Shown here: piece by piece, positions 46,957-54,417 of the stretch
Layout of the letters: every line of letters begins with the position of its first letter
How positions within the stretch are numbered: position 1 is the stretch's first letter
Assembly: GCF_026339995.1 (NCBI RefSeq)
Contig: NZ_JAPEPT010000001.1
Coordinates: forward strand, 818,501 to 882,500
Source: Streptomyces sp. NBC_01481
GTDB taxonomy: Bacteria; Actinomycetota; Actinomycetes; Streptomycetales; Streptomycetaceae
Direction: 5' to 3'
Length of the DNA: 64,000 bases
Notes under the pieces: model-generated
Told to the model about the DNA's origin: nothing
The model's database searches: none
The model's input: the letters and a program-made list of their open reading frames with translations, nothing else
Program-made: the position numbers and the translations under genes

Positions 46957-47799
46957 ATGAACCCTGCCTCACGCACGGCACCCGGCGGCCGTCTCGCCGC
47001 CGCGCTGGAAAGCCCGATCGTCGGCCTGTCCCCGTGGATCGTCTTCTCGGTCCTTGTCGGCCCCGGCCGTTTCGGACTGGCGGTGGGCCTCGCCCTGGCC
47101 CTGGCGGTGGTGCTCTTCTGCGCGGGGCGGATGGTCTACCGCGGCACCTCGCTCAAGATCCTCGAAGTGGCGGGCGTCGTCTCCTTCGCCGTCCTGGCCA
47201 CCGTCGGAGTCGCCGCGTCGCCCGGCACCTATCGATGGCTCGACACCTACGCGGGCGAGATCTCCAACCTCACGCTGGTGGTCATCGCCTTCGGCTCCAT
47301 GGCCGTACGGGTGCCGTTCACGATGCAGTACGGACGCGAACGGGTCGGCCCCGAGTACTGGAAGTCGCCGGAGTTCCTCCACATCAACTATGTGATCACC
47401 GGCGTCTGGGGAACGGCCTTCCTCGTCGCGGCCCTCGCGGGCGGCTTCGGCGACCTCGTCCTGCACAACCCGGACAACCTCTGGACCACCTGGATCATCC
47501 AGATCGCGGCAATGGTCACCGCGATGAGCTTCTCGGAGTGGTACCCCCATGTCGTCCGCGCCCGCAGCCACGGCGCCGGGACCCCACCGCCGGTGCGCAA
47601 CCTGCTGACCCCGCTGGCGGGCCTGATCATCCCGGTGGGCGTCGTCTCCCTGATCTTCGACGCCGCGGCGTCCTGGTTCAGCGTCGGGCTGATCCTCATC
47701 GGGGTGATCATGGCGCGCGCCATCAACAAGGACGTGGAGATGACACCGCCTAGCGGCGAACACCCTCGACGAAAGCGGTCCAACTGGCGGCTCCGATGA
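46957..47799 (+). CDS. Multi-spanning integral membrane protein
   Basis: The 280-residue protein has about eight hydrophobic segments (near residues 22-40, 42-58, 66-86, 95-115, 145-165, 180-198, 220-240 and 243-262), few charges between them and a basic C-terminal tail (HPRRKRSNWRLR). I do not recognise a family; it could be a permease or a membrane-integrity protein. It is divergent from the FprA gene. Its last 50 bases overlap the end of the convergent DUF397 gene, so the two 3' ends are antisense to each other. Confidence 0.7.
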   Translation: MNPASRTAPGGRLAAALESPIVGLSPWIVFSVLVGPGRFGLAVGLALALAVVLFCAGRMVYRGTSLKILEVAGVVSFAVLATVGVAASPGTYRWLDTYAGEISNLTLVVIAFGSMAVRVPFTMQYGRERVGPEYWKSPEFLHINYVITGVWGTAFLVAALAGGFGDLVLHNPDNLWTTWIIQIAAMVTAMSFSEWYPHVVRARSHGAGTPPPVRNLLTPLAGLIIPVGVVSLIFDAAASWFSVGLILIGVIMARAINKDVEMTPPSGEHPRRKRSNWRLR

Positions 47800-48019
47800 C
47801 GAGGACGGGGCCGGTGGGGTTCTTGCTGTCCCGGACGGGGACGACGCCGGGCATGTTGTCGAGGACTTCGACGCAGCTACCGCCGTCGCCGTCGCTGTGC
47901 GTGCTCTTGCGCCAGGCGGCGCCAGGGAAGGCGTACGCCACTTCGACGCAGTCGCCGCCGTGCCCGTCGCTGTAGCTGCTCTTGCGCCACTGGGCGGTGC
48001 TCAGGTCGTACTCGCGCAT
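47750..48019 (-). CDS. DUF397 protein with two repeats
   Basis: The 89-residue protein has two copies of the DUF397 motif, WRKSSYSDGHGGDCVEVA (about 11-28) and WRKSTHSDGDGGSCVEVL (about 36-53), where most relatives have one. A C-terminal PVRDSKNPTGPVLVI follows. DUF397 proteins are small partners of Scr1/WhiJ-like HTH regulators in Streptomyces (AbaA-like loci) and antagonise or modulate them. ATG 48019 overlaps the end of the HTH gene by 19 bases, so they are translationally coupled. Confidence 0.88.
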   Translation of the reverse strand: MREYDLSTAQWRKSSYSDGHGGDCVEVAYAFPGAAWRKSTHSDGDGGSCVEVLDNMPGVVPVRDSKNPTGPVLVIGAASWTAFVEGVRR

Positions 48020-48834
48020 CGTCTGAAGTCCTCCGCCGCCGAGTCGATCAGGGCCAGGGACGCCTCCGGCGACAGCGCGGCGGCCCTCAGCAGATCGTAA
48101 GCCGCCTGTGTCCGCTTCACCACTGCCGGATCGTCCAGCAGATTCCCCGAATACACGGCCTCTGTATAGGCAGTTGGCGGGGCGTCCTCGAACTCCATGA
48201 GCGTGAGCATCTTGCCCATCTGTGGGTACGCACCGGCCGCGTACGGCAACACCTGGATCAGGGTCTTGCGCTCGCGCACCAGCGCCGCGATGTGGTCCAG
48301 CTGGCGTGCCATGGCGGCAGGGCCGCCCGCGGGGATCCTTAGAGCGGTCTCGTGCAGGATCGCCCAATACACGGGCCGTGCAGCGTCCTTCAGGATCTGG
48401 GCGCGGTCTATCCGCGCCTTGACCGTCTCCTGGACGTACTCCTCGGCAGCGAGCGGATTGCTGGCCAGAACGACCGCCTGGGCGTACTCCGCGGTCTGGA
48501 GGAGCCCGGGGACGACGGTGGGCGCGAACTCGCTGATCCTCGTCGCGAGAGCCTCAAGCTCCGCCGCGGCCGCGAAGTAGTCCGCGTACCGCGAGCTATT
48601 GATCAGCTTTCGGCACATCCGCTCGAAAAAGCCTCCGGTTTGCAGCGTCTCATCGATCCGCTGGGCCACATCCAATTGCGGCTTCCGAATGGCCTGTTCG
48701 AATTGGCCGATGTATCCGCCCGACACAAAAACGCTTGCCCCCAGGGCCGCCTGAGTGATTCCCGCGTCCTCCCGGAGCCGCTTCAACTCGGCACCGAAGA
48801 ACTCCCAAGCCGCCTGCCGTGAACCATTGGCCAT
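48001..48834 (-). CDS. Scr1/WhiJ-like HTH regulator (DUF5753)
   Basis: The 277-residue regulator has an N-terminal XRE helix-turn-helix (about 15-72: LKRLREDAGITQAALGASVFVSGGYIGQFEQAIRKP). A Scr1/DUF5753 domain fills the rest, with the signature FAPTVVPGLLQTAEYAQAVV and IQVLPYAAGAYPQM. The family is abundant in Streptomyces, where members pair with DUF397 proteins and influence development and antibiotic production. It is divergent from two small hypothetical genes across a 115-base region with paired direct repeats. Confidence 0.92.
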   Translation of the reverse strand: MANGSRQAAWEFFGAELKRLREDAGITQAALGASVFVSGGYIGQFEQAIRKPQLDVAQRIDETLQTGGFFERMCRKLINSSRYADYFAAAAELEALATRISEFAPTVVPGLLQTAEYAQAVVLASNPLAAEEYVQETVKARIDRAQILKDAARPVYWAILHETALRIPAGGPAAMARQLDHIAALVRERKTLIQVLPYAAGAYPQMGKMLTLMEFEDAPPTAYTEAVYSGNLLDDPAVVKRTQAAYDLLRAAALSPEASLALIDSAAEDFRRCASTT

Positions 48835-48860
48835 GGATCAAACCCCTTGTTGCTGCTGCC

Positions 48861-48919
48861 CAGTTGTAGTGCGCGGCCCTCTGTTGAGCGTAGCTGCGAG
48901 CCCTCACAGTTGTAATGCG
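48861..48919. promoter_or_regulatory. Paired direct repeats between divergent genes
   Basis: CAGTTGTAGTGCG (48861-48873) and CAGTTGTAATGCG (48907-48919) match at 12 of 13 bases and lie 46 bases apart in the intergenic region of the Scr1-like regulator. They are candidate operators for that regulator; each would also overlap the likely promoters of the two divergent units. Confidence 0.5.
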
Positions 48920-48949
48920 AAAGGTGAAACCGGATCGGGAAGGGCAGTC

Positions 48950-49189
48950 ATGGCGAGCAAGGAAAACCCGCGGCACTCGATGGAATGCATCGAAGAGGCG
49001 GAGGAAGCTGTGAACAAATTACGGACGGCCCTGGAGCGGTCCGGCATCACCCTGCCGTCACTGCGCCTGGAGCCCGCTTCGTACGCACGGGAGGTGCCCT
49101 GTCCCCTGGTCGAATTGGGGCGCTGCACCATCGACGTGGTCCGCATGCTCACGGCAGTACTGCCGAAGGAAGGCGGCGCAGCACGGTGA
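48950..49189 (+). CDS. Small conserved hypothetical protein (AbaA-like locus)
   Basis: The 79-residue protein MASKENPRHSMECIEEAEE... has a helical N-terminus and PCPLVELGRCTIDVVRMLTAVLP at the C-terminus, with three cysteines in all. I know of close relatives beside Scr1/DUF397 pairs in other Streptomyces but of no function. GGGAAGGGC precedes ATG 48950. The next gene starts within its stop codon (GTGA). Confidence 0.7.
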   Translation: MASKENPRHSMECIEEAEEAVNKLRTALERSGITLPSLRLEPASYAREVPCPLVELGRCTIDVVRMLTAVLPKEGGAAR

Positions 49190-49401
49190 CCGGGCCCATC
49201 GGGACGTACGTCGTCGACATGCGCACCGGCAGCGTGGGCCGGCTCATGGGGGAGGCGGGGCCGCGGCTGTTGCTGAGACCCGTCGGCGGGGGCCGGGAGT
49301 GGGAGTGCGAGCCGGACCAGGTGCGACCGGCGACCGCGGTGGAGCGGATCAGTGCGACGACGGCGTATGTGAACGCGCGCAGCCGGGGCGAGGTGACCTG
49401 A
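49186..49401 (+). CDS. Small conserved hypothetical protein
   Basis: The 71-residue protein begins MTGPIGTYVVDMRTGSVGRL and contains LLLRPVGGGREWECEPDQVRPA, a small beta-rich, barrel-like pattern. It overlaps the upstream small gene by four bases and probably belongs to the same accessory set as the Scr1/DUF397 pair. No family function is known to me. It faces the end of the large phosphatase gene at 49428. Confidence 0.7.
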   Translation: MTGPIGTYVVDMRTGSVGRLMGEAGPRLLLRPVGGGREWECEPDQVRPATAVERISATTAYVNARSRGEVT

Positions 49402-49427
49402 AGCGGCTGTCCGGCGCCCGCTTCCGC

Positions 49428-51974
49428 TCACCCGGCGGGGGGCGTCGGCGGCGAGGCACGGGTGTACTTGGTGAGCAGCAGCGCGATGTCGTCCATGCGG
49501 TTCGGGGACTGGCGGGCGTCTCGCAGGAGTGCGTCGGCCAGTTCTTCGAGGGAGCCCGCAGCAGCATGGGCCAGCAGGGTCCGCAGCCGGTCCGTGCCCA
49601 CACCGATGTCGGACTCGCGTGTCTCGATCAGTCCGTCCGTGTAGAGGGCCAGCACCGAGCCGGGCACGAGACGCAGCTCCGATTCCGGGTAGTCGGCGGC
49701 GCGTTCCACTCCGAGGAGCAGGCCGCCCGGCAGATCCAGGATCTCGGTGTGCCCGTCGGGTCGGCGCAGGAGGGGCTGGCAGTGGCCCGCGCGCACCACG
49801 TGCGCGACTCCCGAACCCGGGTCGAGGAGGACATAGCAGCAGCTGGCGAGGAGCCCGGGGTCGAGGTCGATGAGCAGCCGGTTGGTACTGGCGATGACAT
49901 CGCTCGGTCGGTGGCCTGCGGAGGCGAAGGCCCGTACAGCGCTTCGCAGTTGGCCCATGGCGGCCGCGGCAGCGACGTTGTGGCCCTCGACGTCCCCGAC
50001 GACCAGCACGACGCCGCGGTCCGTGGGGATCACGTCGTACCAGTCGCCGCCGATGTGCATCCCGCGCGTACCGGGCAGGTACCGGCCGGTGACGTGGACG
50101 CCCGGTAGCGTGGGCAGTCGGTGCGGAAGCAGCGCGTTCTGCAGGCCCCGGGCGAGGGTGAATTCGGCGTCGTAGAGCCTGGCACGTTCCAGTGCCTGGG
50201 CGATCAGCCCGCTCAGCGCGGTGAGGAGGCTCCGTTCCTCGTCGGAGAACCGGTGGACCTCGTCGAAGCCCATGATGCAGGCACCCACGGGGCGGCTGGA
50301 GGCGATCAGGGGCAGGAACACGAAGGAGCTGGACTCGGGCTGGAGCTCGGGATAGGCCTCCCTGAACTCTTCTCGCGATTCGATGAACAGCGGCACCCCG
50401 GAGGTCAGCGCCCCGGTCACGGGCTCCCGGGCGGCGTCATGCAGCGGCGTGCCCTCGAACCCCTCCAGAAAGTTCTCACGGTAGCCACGCTGCGACAGCA
50501 GATATACGTGCCGCTCGTGCACCACGAGTATCGCCAGTCGATCACCGCCGAGGGCGGGCAGGAGCTGGTCGGCGACGACATCGCACACTTCGCGCGCGGT
50601 GACCGCCTCGGTCAGGGCGCTGCTCATCTGAAGGACGCGATAGATGGCGCCCAGGGGCGCCGGCGCGGGCCGTGATGAGGACGGAGCGGCCCCTCCTGCC
50701 TCCTCGGGGGGTGCCCCGGGCTCGGCCCCGGCCGGGACCTGTTGTCCGGCCGGGGCGGCCCAGCCGGTCAGGCCCTGCGCATCCGGGCGGAGCGAGAAGA
50801 CGAGCCACCGCTCGGGGGACCGGGCCAGGAAGGAGACGGGCTGCTGGGAGACCCTGGCGGCCCGGAAACGGTCTTCGTAGGCGGGATCGGCCAGCCACGG
50901 CAGAGCGTCCCAGGGGCGGCGGCCCACCAGATCCTCCCGACGTACGCGCAACAGCCGCACCAGACTGTGGTTGGCGTAGGCCACACGCCCCTCGCGGTCG
51001 AGCGCGAAGAAGCCGTCCGCGAGCCGTTCGATCGCCGCGACGGCGGCCATACCGGCTCCGAGGTCGAGGACCCCGCCCACCAGGTGGGGCCGCGACTCCC
51101 GGGCGGCGCCGGGTTCGGGTATCCGGCCCCACAGCTCGATGGTGCGGTGACCGCCGCCCTTCTCCGGCACGCGCAGACTCTGGGCGAGGACGCGGCCGTC
51201 CTTGAGGGCGGCACGGGCGGCACCGCGGAAACCGGGGCGGTCCGCGGGGTGCACCTGGGCCTCCAGCGTGGCCGCTTGTCCGTCGTACTCGTCCGGGGCG
51301 AGGCCGAAGGCCGCGCACACGGTGGCATCCGCTTCCAGGGCTCCGGTGTCGAGGTTCCAGTCGAACAGGCCCACCCGTACCGCTGAGGGGGAAGGTACCG
51401 GGACCTCCAGCGGACCGGTCTCCATTTCGTACCCGACGTCGACGCCGCGCGCGTTCAGATGGGCGAGCGCTGCGCCGAGGCGGCCGGCCGCGGTACGCAA
51501 CTGCCGTCGCTGGGCCTTGGACAGCCCTTCCCCTCCGGACTTGGCGGCCCAGACCGCGGCCATGGAGCCGAAGGTCTCCTGCCCCGCGGTGACCGGTACG
51601 GAGGCGGAGCCGAAAGGGTAGGGCAACGCGACCGCGAGCTGAGGAAAACGCCGCATGGTGTCATCGGCGTCGACCAGATGGACCGTCCGCCGGGAGCGGA
51701 ACGCCTCCGCCACGGGAATGGGACTGTTCACAGGAATCCGCCGCCAGCCGCCGAGCAGGGAAGGCGGCATCCCGGCCGCCGCGGCGAGTATCAGCGTCTG
51801 ACGGTTGCGCGAGACCAGGAACACACTCGCCGCATGGGCCCCGGTCACCTCGACGGCTTTGAGGACGGCTTCAGCCAGTGCATCGTCACGCTCCGCCGTG
51901 CCGTCGGCGTTCGTGCCGTCGGCGTTCGTAGTGCCGAAGGGATGCGTACTCAAGCTGGTATCGCTGGAAGACAC
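49428..51974 (-). CDS. GAF-PAS-PAS-GAF-SpoIIE phosphatase
   Basis: The 848-residue sensor phosphatase begins with a GAF domain (about 30-165). Two PAS domains (about 190-300 and 310-400) follow, then an acidic/proline linker, a second GAF (about 450-610) and a SpoIIE/RsbU PP2C domain (about 640-840: [58 protein letters not shown]). It probably dephosphorylates anti-anti-sigma factors in response to ligands or redox. Near the N-terminus [10 protein letters not shown] comes from a 15-base tandem duplication. Cytosolic; isolated on its strand. Confidence 0.9.
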   Translation of the reverse strand: MSSSDTSLSTHPFGTTNADGTNADGTAERDDALAEAVLKAVEVTGAHAASVFLVSRNRQTLILAAAAGMPPSLLGGWRRIPVNSPIPVAEAFRSRRTVHLVDADDTMRRFPQLAVALPYPFGSASVPVTAGQETFGSMAAVWAAKSGGEGLSKAQRRQLRTAAGRLGAALAHLNARGVDVGYEMETGPLEVPVPSPSAVRVGLFDWNLDTGALEADATVCAAFGLAPDEYDGQAATLEAQVHPADRPGFRGAARAALKDGRVLAQSLRVPEKGGGHRTIELWGRIPEPGAARESRPHLVGGVLDLGAGMAAVAAIERLADGFFALDREGRVAYANHSLVRLLRVRREDLVGRRPWDALPWLADPAYEDRFRAARVSQQPVSFLARSPERWLVFSLRPDAQGLTGWAAPAGQQVPAGAEPGAPPEEAGGAAPSSSRPAPAPLGAIYRVLQMSSALTEAVTAREVCDVVADQLLPALGGDRLAILVVHERHVYLLSQRGYRENFLEGFEGTPLHDAAREPVTGALTSGVPLFIESREEFREAYPELQPESSSFVFLPLIASSRPVGACIMGFDEVHRFSDEERSLLTALSGLIAQALERARLYDAEFTLARGLQNALLPHRLPTLPGVHVTGRYLPGTRGMHIGGDWYDVIPTDRGVVLVVGDVEGHNVAAAAAMGQLRSAVRAFASAGHRPSDVIASTNRLLIDLDPGLLASCCYVLLDPGSGVAHVVRAGHCQPLLRRPDGHTEILDLPGGLLLGVERAADYPESELRLVPGSVLALYTDGLIETRESDIGVGTDRLRTLLAHAAAGSLEELADALLRDARQSPNRMDDIALLLTKYTRASPPTPPAG
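51898..51927. repeat. 15-bp tandem duplication in phosphatase 5' end
   Basis: gtgccgtcggcgttc occurs twice head to tail, keeps frame and encodes the duplicated NADGT. It is outside any predicted domain and looks like replication slippage. Confidence 0.7.
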
Positions 51975-52093
51975 GCTGGCCCCGATCGCTGCAATGGTGG
52001 CGTGGCCCGCACGTCAGGGGTGTCTGCCCAATTCTTCTATGGAATGGTTCCGTGCGAAACCTGACGGGACGCCGCACCGATCGTGAGGGGGCG

Positions 52094-52396
52094 ATGAGTT
52101 TGCCCGCCTCACGCCGTCCTATCTGCATGGACAAACAATTCAGCGCGACGCTGCAGAAGAGCCCTGAGAAGGGCGGCTGGACGTATCTGGTGTGGCCCGA
52201 GTCGGTCGAGTACTTCGGCACCCGGGGCCTGGTCAAGGTCAGGGGGACGATCGACGGTCATCCGTTCCGCAGCTCCTTCATGGCGCTCGGGGACGGCACG
52301 CACAAGCTGCCCGTGAAGGCGGACGTGCGCAAGGCGATCGGGAAGGAGGCCGGGGACTCGGTGACCGTACGCCTTGAGGAGCGCGTGGAGGATTGA
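52094..52396 (+). CDS. DUF1905 domain protein
   Basis: The roughly 100-residue protein is mostly one DUF1905 domain ([20 protein letters not shown] to [13 protein letters not shown]), a small beta-barrel of unknown role found alone or with a YdeI-type tail; the tail is absent here. ATG 52094 follows GAGGGGG; a second in-frame ATG at 52127 begins at MDKQFSATL without such a site. It is followed by the triplicated recO start. Confidence 0.78.
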   Translation: MSLPASRRPICMDKQFSATLQKSPEKGGWTYLVWPESVEYFGTRGLVKVRGTIDGHPFRSSFMALGDGTHKLPVKADVRKAIGKEAGDSVTVRLEERVED

Positions 52397-52441
52397 CGAT
52401 CCGATGGCGGGCGGCCGTTGCCCGTACGGGACAATGGCTCC

Positions 52442-52573
52442 ATGAGCCTGTTCCGTGATGACGGCGTCGTGCTGCGCACCCAGAAGCTGGGCGAGGCCGA
52501 CCGCATCATGCTGTGCTCACCCGGGGGACACCCCCCGGCCCCCCGGCCGGACACCCGTGGGGGCGCGCGATGA
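52442..52573 (+). pseudogene. Truncated recO copy 1 (43 codons)
   Basis: It begins with the recO N-terminus [20 protein letters not shown] (then RIM) and then diverges into a 20-residue Pro/Gly-rich tail. It stops at TGA 52571-52573, which overlaps the ATG of copy 2 (ATGA). Codon choices differ from the functional recO at seven or eight third positions in 23 codons. Its upstream region (GTACGGGACAATGG) looks like the original recO leader, so this was probably the original start. Confidence 0.75.
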
Positions 52574-52697
52574 GTCTTTTTCGTGACGACGGCGTCGTGC
52601 TGCGCACCCAGAAGCTGGGCGAGGCCGACCGCATCATGCTGTGCTCACCCGGGGGACACCCCCCGGCCCCCCGGCCGGACACCCGTGGGGGCGCGCG
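52442..52697 (+). repeat. Two 128-bp tandem units carrying the recO 5' end
   Basis: Units 52442-52569 and 52570-52697 each contain about 70 bases of the recO start plus a GC-rich linker with the hairpin-prone cccgggggacaccccccggc. The period of 128 is not a multiple of three, so no read-through fusion is possible. Confidence 0.9.
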
Positions 52698-52701
52698 ATG
52701 A
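52570..52701 (+). pseudogene. Truncated recO copy 2 (43 codons, mosaic)
   Basis: It has the same 23-residue recO start and the same tail and stop as copy 1, 128 bases downstream. Its first seven codons follow the codon choices of the functional copy 3, while codons 10-23 follow those of copy 1, so it is a hybrid of the two. Its TGA overlaps the functional recO ATG. Confidence 0.75.
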
Positions 52702-53444
52702 GTCTTTTTCGTGACGACGGCGTCGTCCTGCGCACCCAGAAACTCGGCGAGGCCGACCGCATCATCACGCTGCTCACGCGCGGGCACGGGCGCGTGCGGG
52801 CCGTCGCCCGCGGCGTGCGGCGGACCAAGTCCAAGTTCGGGGCGCGGCTGGAGCCCTTCTCTCATGTGGACGTGCAGTTCTTCGCCCGCGGCAGCGAACT
52901 CGTCGGCCGCGGGCTCCCCCTGTGCACCCAGAGTGAGACCATCGCCGCGTACGGTGGCGGCATCGTCACCGACTACGCCCGCTACACCGCGGGCACCGCG
53001 ATGCTGGAGACCGCCGAGCGGTTCACCGACCACGAGGGCGAGCCGGCCGTCCAGCAGTACCTGCTCCTCGTCGGCGCCCTGCGCACCCTCGCCCGTGGCG
53101 AGCACGCGCCGCACCTCATCCTCGACGCGTTCCTGCTGCGCTCCCTCGCCGTGAACGGCTACGCGCCCAGCTTCGAGGACTGCGCGAAATGCGGCATGCA
53201 CGGGCCGAACCGGTTCTTTTCCGTCGCCGCCGGCGGCGTCATATGCGGCGACTGCCGGATGCCCGGCAGCGTCGTACCCTCTGCGGAGGCCATCGGTCTG
53301 CTCAGCGCGCTGCTGACCGGCGACTGGCCCACGGCGGACGCGTGCGAGGCGCGCCACGTCAGGGAGGGCAGCGGGCTGGTGTCCGCCTATCTGCACTGGC
53401 ACCTGGAGCGCGGCCTGCGCTCGCTGAGGTACGTAGAGAAATAG
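52698..53444 (+). CDS. recO: DNA repair protein RecO
   Basis: The 248-residue protein has an N-terminal OB-fold ([39 protein letters not shown]), a helical core and a C4 zinc motif (CAKC...VICGDC). RecO loads RecA in the RecFOR recombination pathway. ATG 52698 is the first start whose frame continues to full length; the sequence before it is a repeat of its own 5' end. Ribosomes may arrive by coupling from the ATGA overlap with copy 2. uppS follows 14 bases later, as in most actinobacteria. Confidence 0.93.
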   Translation: MSLFRDDGVVLRTQKLGEADRIITLLTRGHGRVRAVARGVRRTKSKFGARLEPFSHVDVQFFARGSELVGRGLPLCTQSETIAAYGGGIVTDYARYTAGTAMLETAERFTDHEGEPAVQQYLLLVGALRTLARGEHAPHLILDAFLLRSLAVNGYAPSFEDCAKCGMHGPNRFFSVAAGGVICGDCRMPGSVVPSAEAIGLLSALLTGDWPTADACEARHVREGSGLVSAYLHWHLERGLRSLRYVEK

Positions 53445-53458
53445 GAGATGTGAGCCGC

Positions 53459-54304
53459 ATGGCACGACGCGGAATCCTGGGCCGGTCCCGCCGCGAGTAC
53501 AAGGTCCCCGAGCCGCACCCGTCCGGCGCGCGCCCGCCGAAGATCCCCGGCGAGCTGGTGCCAGGCCATGTGGCGTGCGTCATGGACGGCAACGGCCGCT
53601 GGGCCAAGGAGCGCGGGCTGCCGCGCACCGAGGGGCACAAGGTCGGCGAGGGCGTCGTCCTCGATGTGCTCAAGGGCTGCCTGGAGATGGGCGTCAAGAA
53701 CCTCTCGCTGTACGCCTTCTCCACCGAGAACTGGAAGCGCTCGCCCGACGAGGTGCGCTTCCTGATGAACTTCAACCGGGACGTCATCCGGCGCCGGCGC
53801 GACGAGATGGACGAGCTGGGCATCCGTATCCGCTGGGTCGGCCGGATGCCGAAGATGTGGAAGTCCGTCGTCCAGGAGCTCCAGATCGCGCAGGAGCAGA
53901 CGAAGGACAACGACGCCATGACGCTGTACTTCTGCGTCAACTACGGCGGGCGCGCGGAGGTCGCGGACGCGGCGCAGGCGATCGCCCGGGACGTGGCGGC
54001 GGGGAAGCTCGACCCGTCGAAGGTCAACGAGAAGACCTTCGCGAAGTACCTGTACTACCCGGACATGCCGGATGTGGACCTGTTCCTGCGGCCGAGCGGC
54101 GAACAGCGGACGTCCAACTACCTGATCTGGCAGAGCAGTTACGCGGAGATGGTCTTCCAGGACGTGCTGTGGCCGGACTTCGACCGGCGGGACCTGTGGC
54201 GGGCGTGCCTGGAGTACGCGCAGCGGGACCGTCGCTTCGGGGGCGCGATCCCGAACGAGGAGCTGGAGGCGATGCGCGGTCGGCCCGAGGGGCCGGCTGT
54301 CTGA
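53459..54304 (+). CDS. uppS: Isoprenyl (undecaprenyl) diphosphate synthase
   Basis: This 281-residue cis-prenyltransferase adds isopentenyl units to make long polyprenyl diphosphates for cell-wall lipid carriers. The catalytic Asp43 is in [20 protein letters not shown]. Other hallmarks are [23 protein letters not shown] and [26 protein letters not shown]. It has an N-terminal 30-residue extension ([20 protein letters not shown]...), usual in actinobacteria. It is in an operon with recO (14 bases). Confidence 0.96.
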   Translation: MARRGILGRSRREYKVPEPHPSGARPPKIPGELVPGHVACVMDGNGRWAKERGLPRTEGHKVGEGVVLDVLKGCLEMGVKNLSLYAFSTENWKRSPDEVRFLMNFNRDVIRRRRDEMDELGIRIRWVGRMPKMWKSVVQELQIAQEQTKDNDAMTLYFCVNYGGRAEVADAAQAIARDVAAGKLDPSKVNEKTFAKYLYYPDMPDVDLFLRPSGEQRTSNYLIWQSSYAEMVFQDVLWPDFDRRDLWRACLEYAQRDRRFGGAIPNEELEAMRGRPEGPAV

Positions 54305-54417
54305 CCTGGGCCACGTGGGGGCCACCGCCGCGACCCGGGTGAGGAATACGCTGCTCCGGCGCAACCCGGACCGATGTACCGACGTCTCGCACTCCGAACG
54401 ACGGGAGTGGGCACCGG

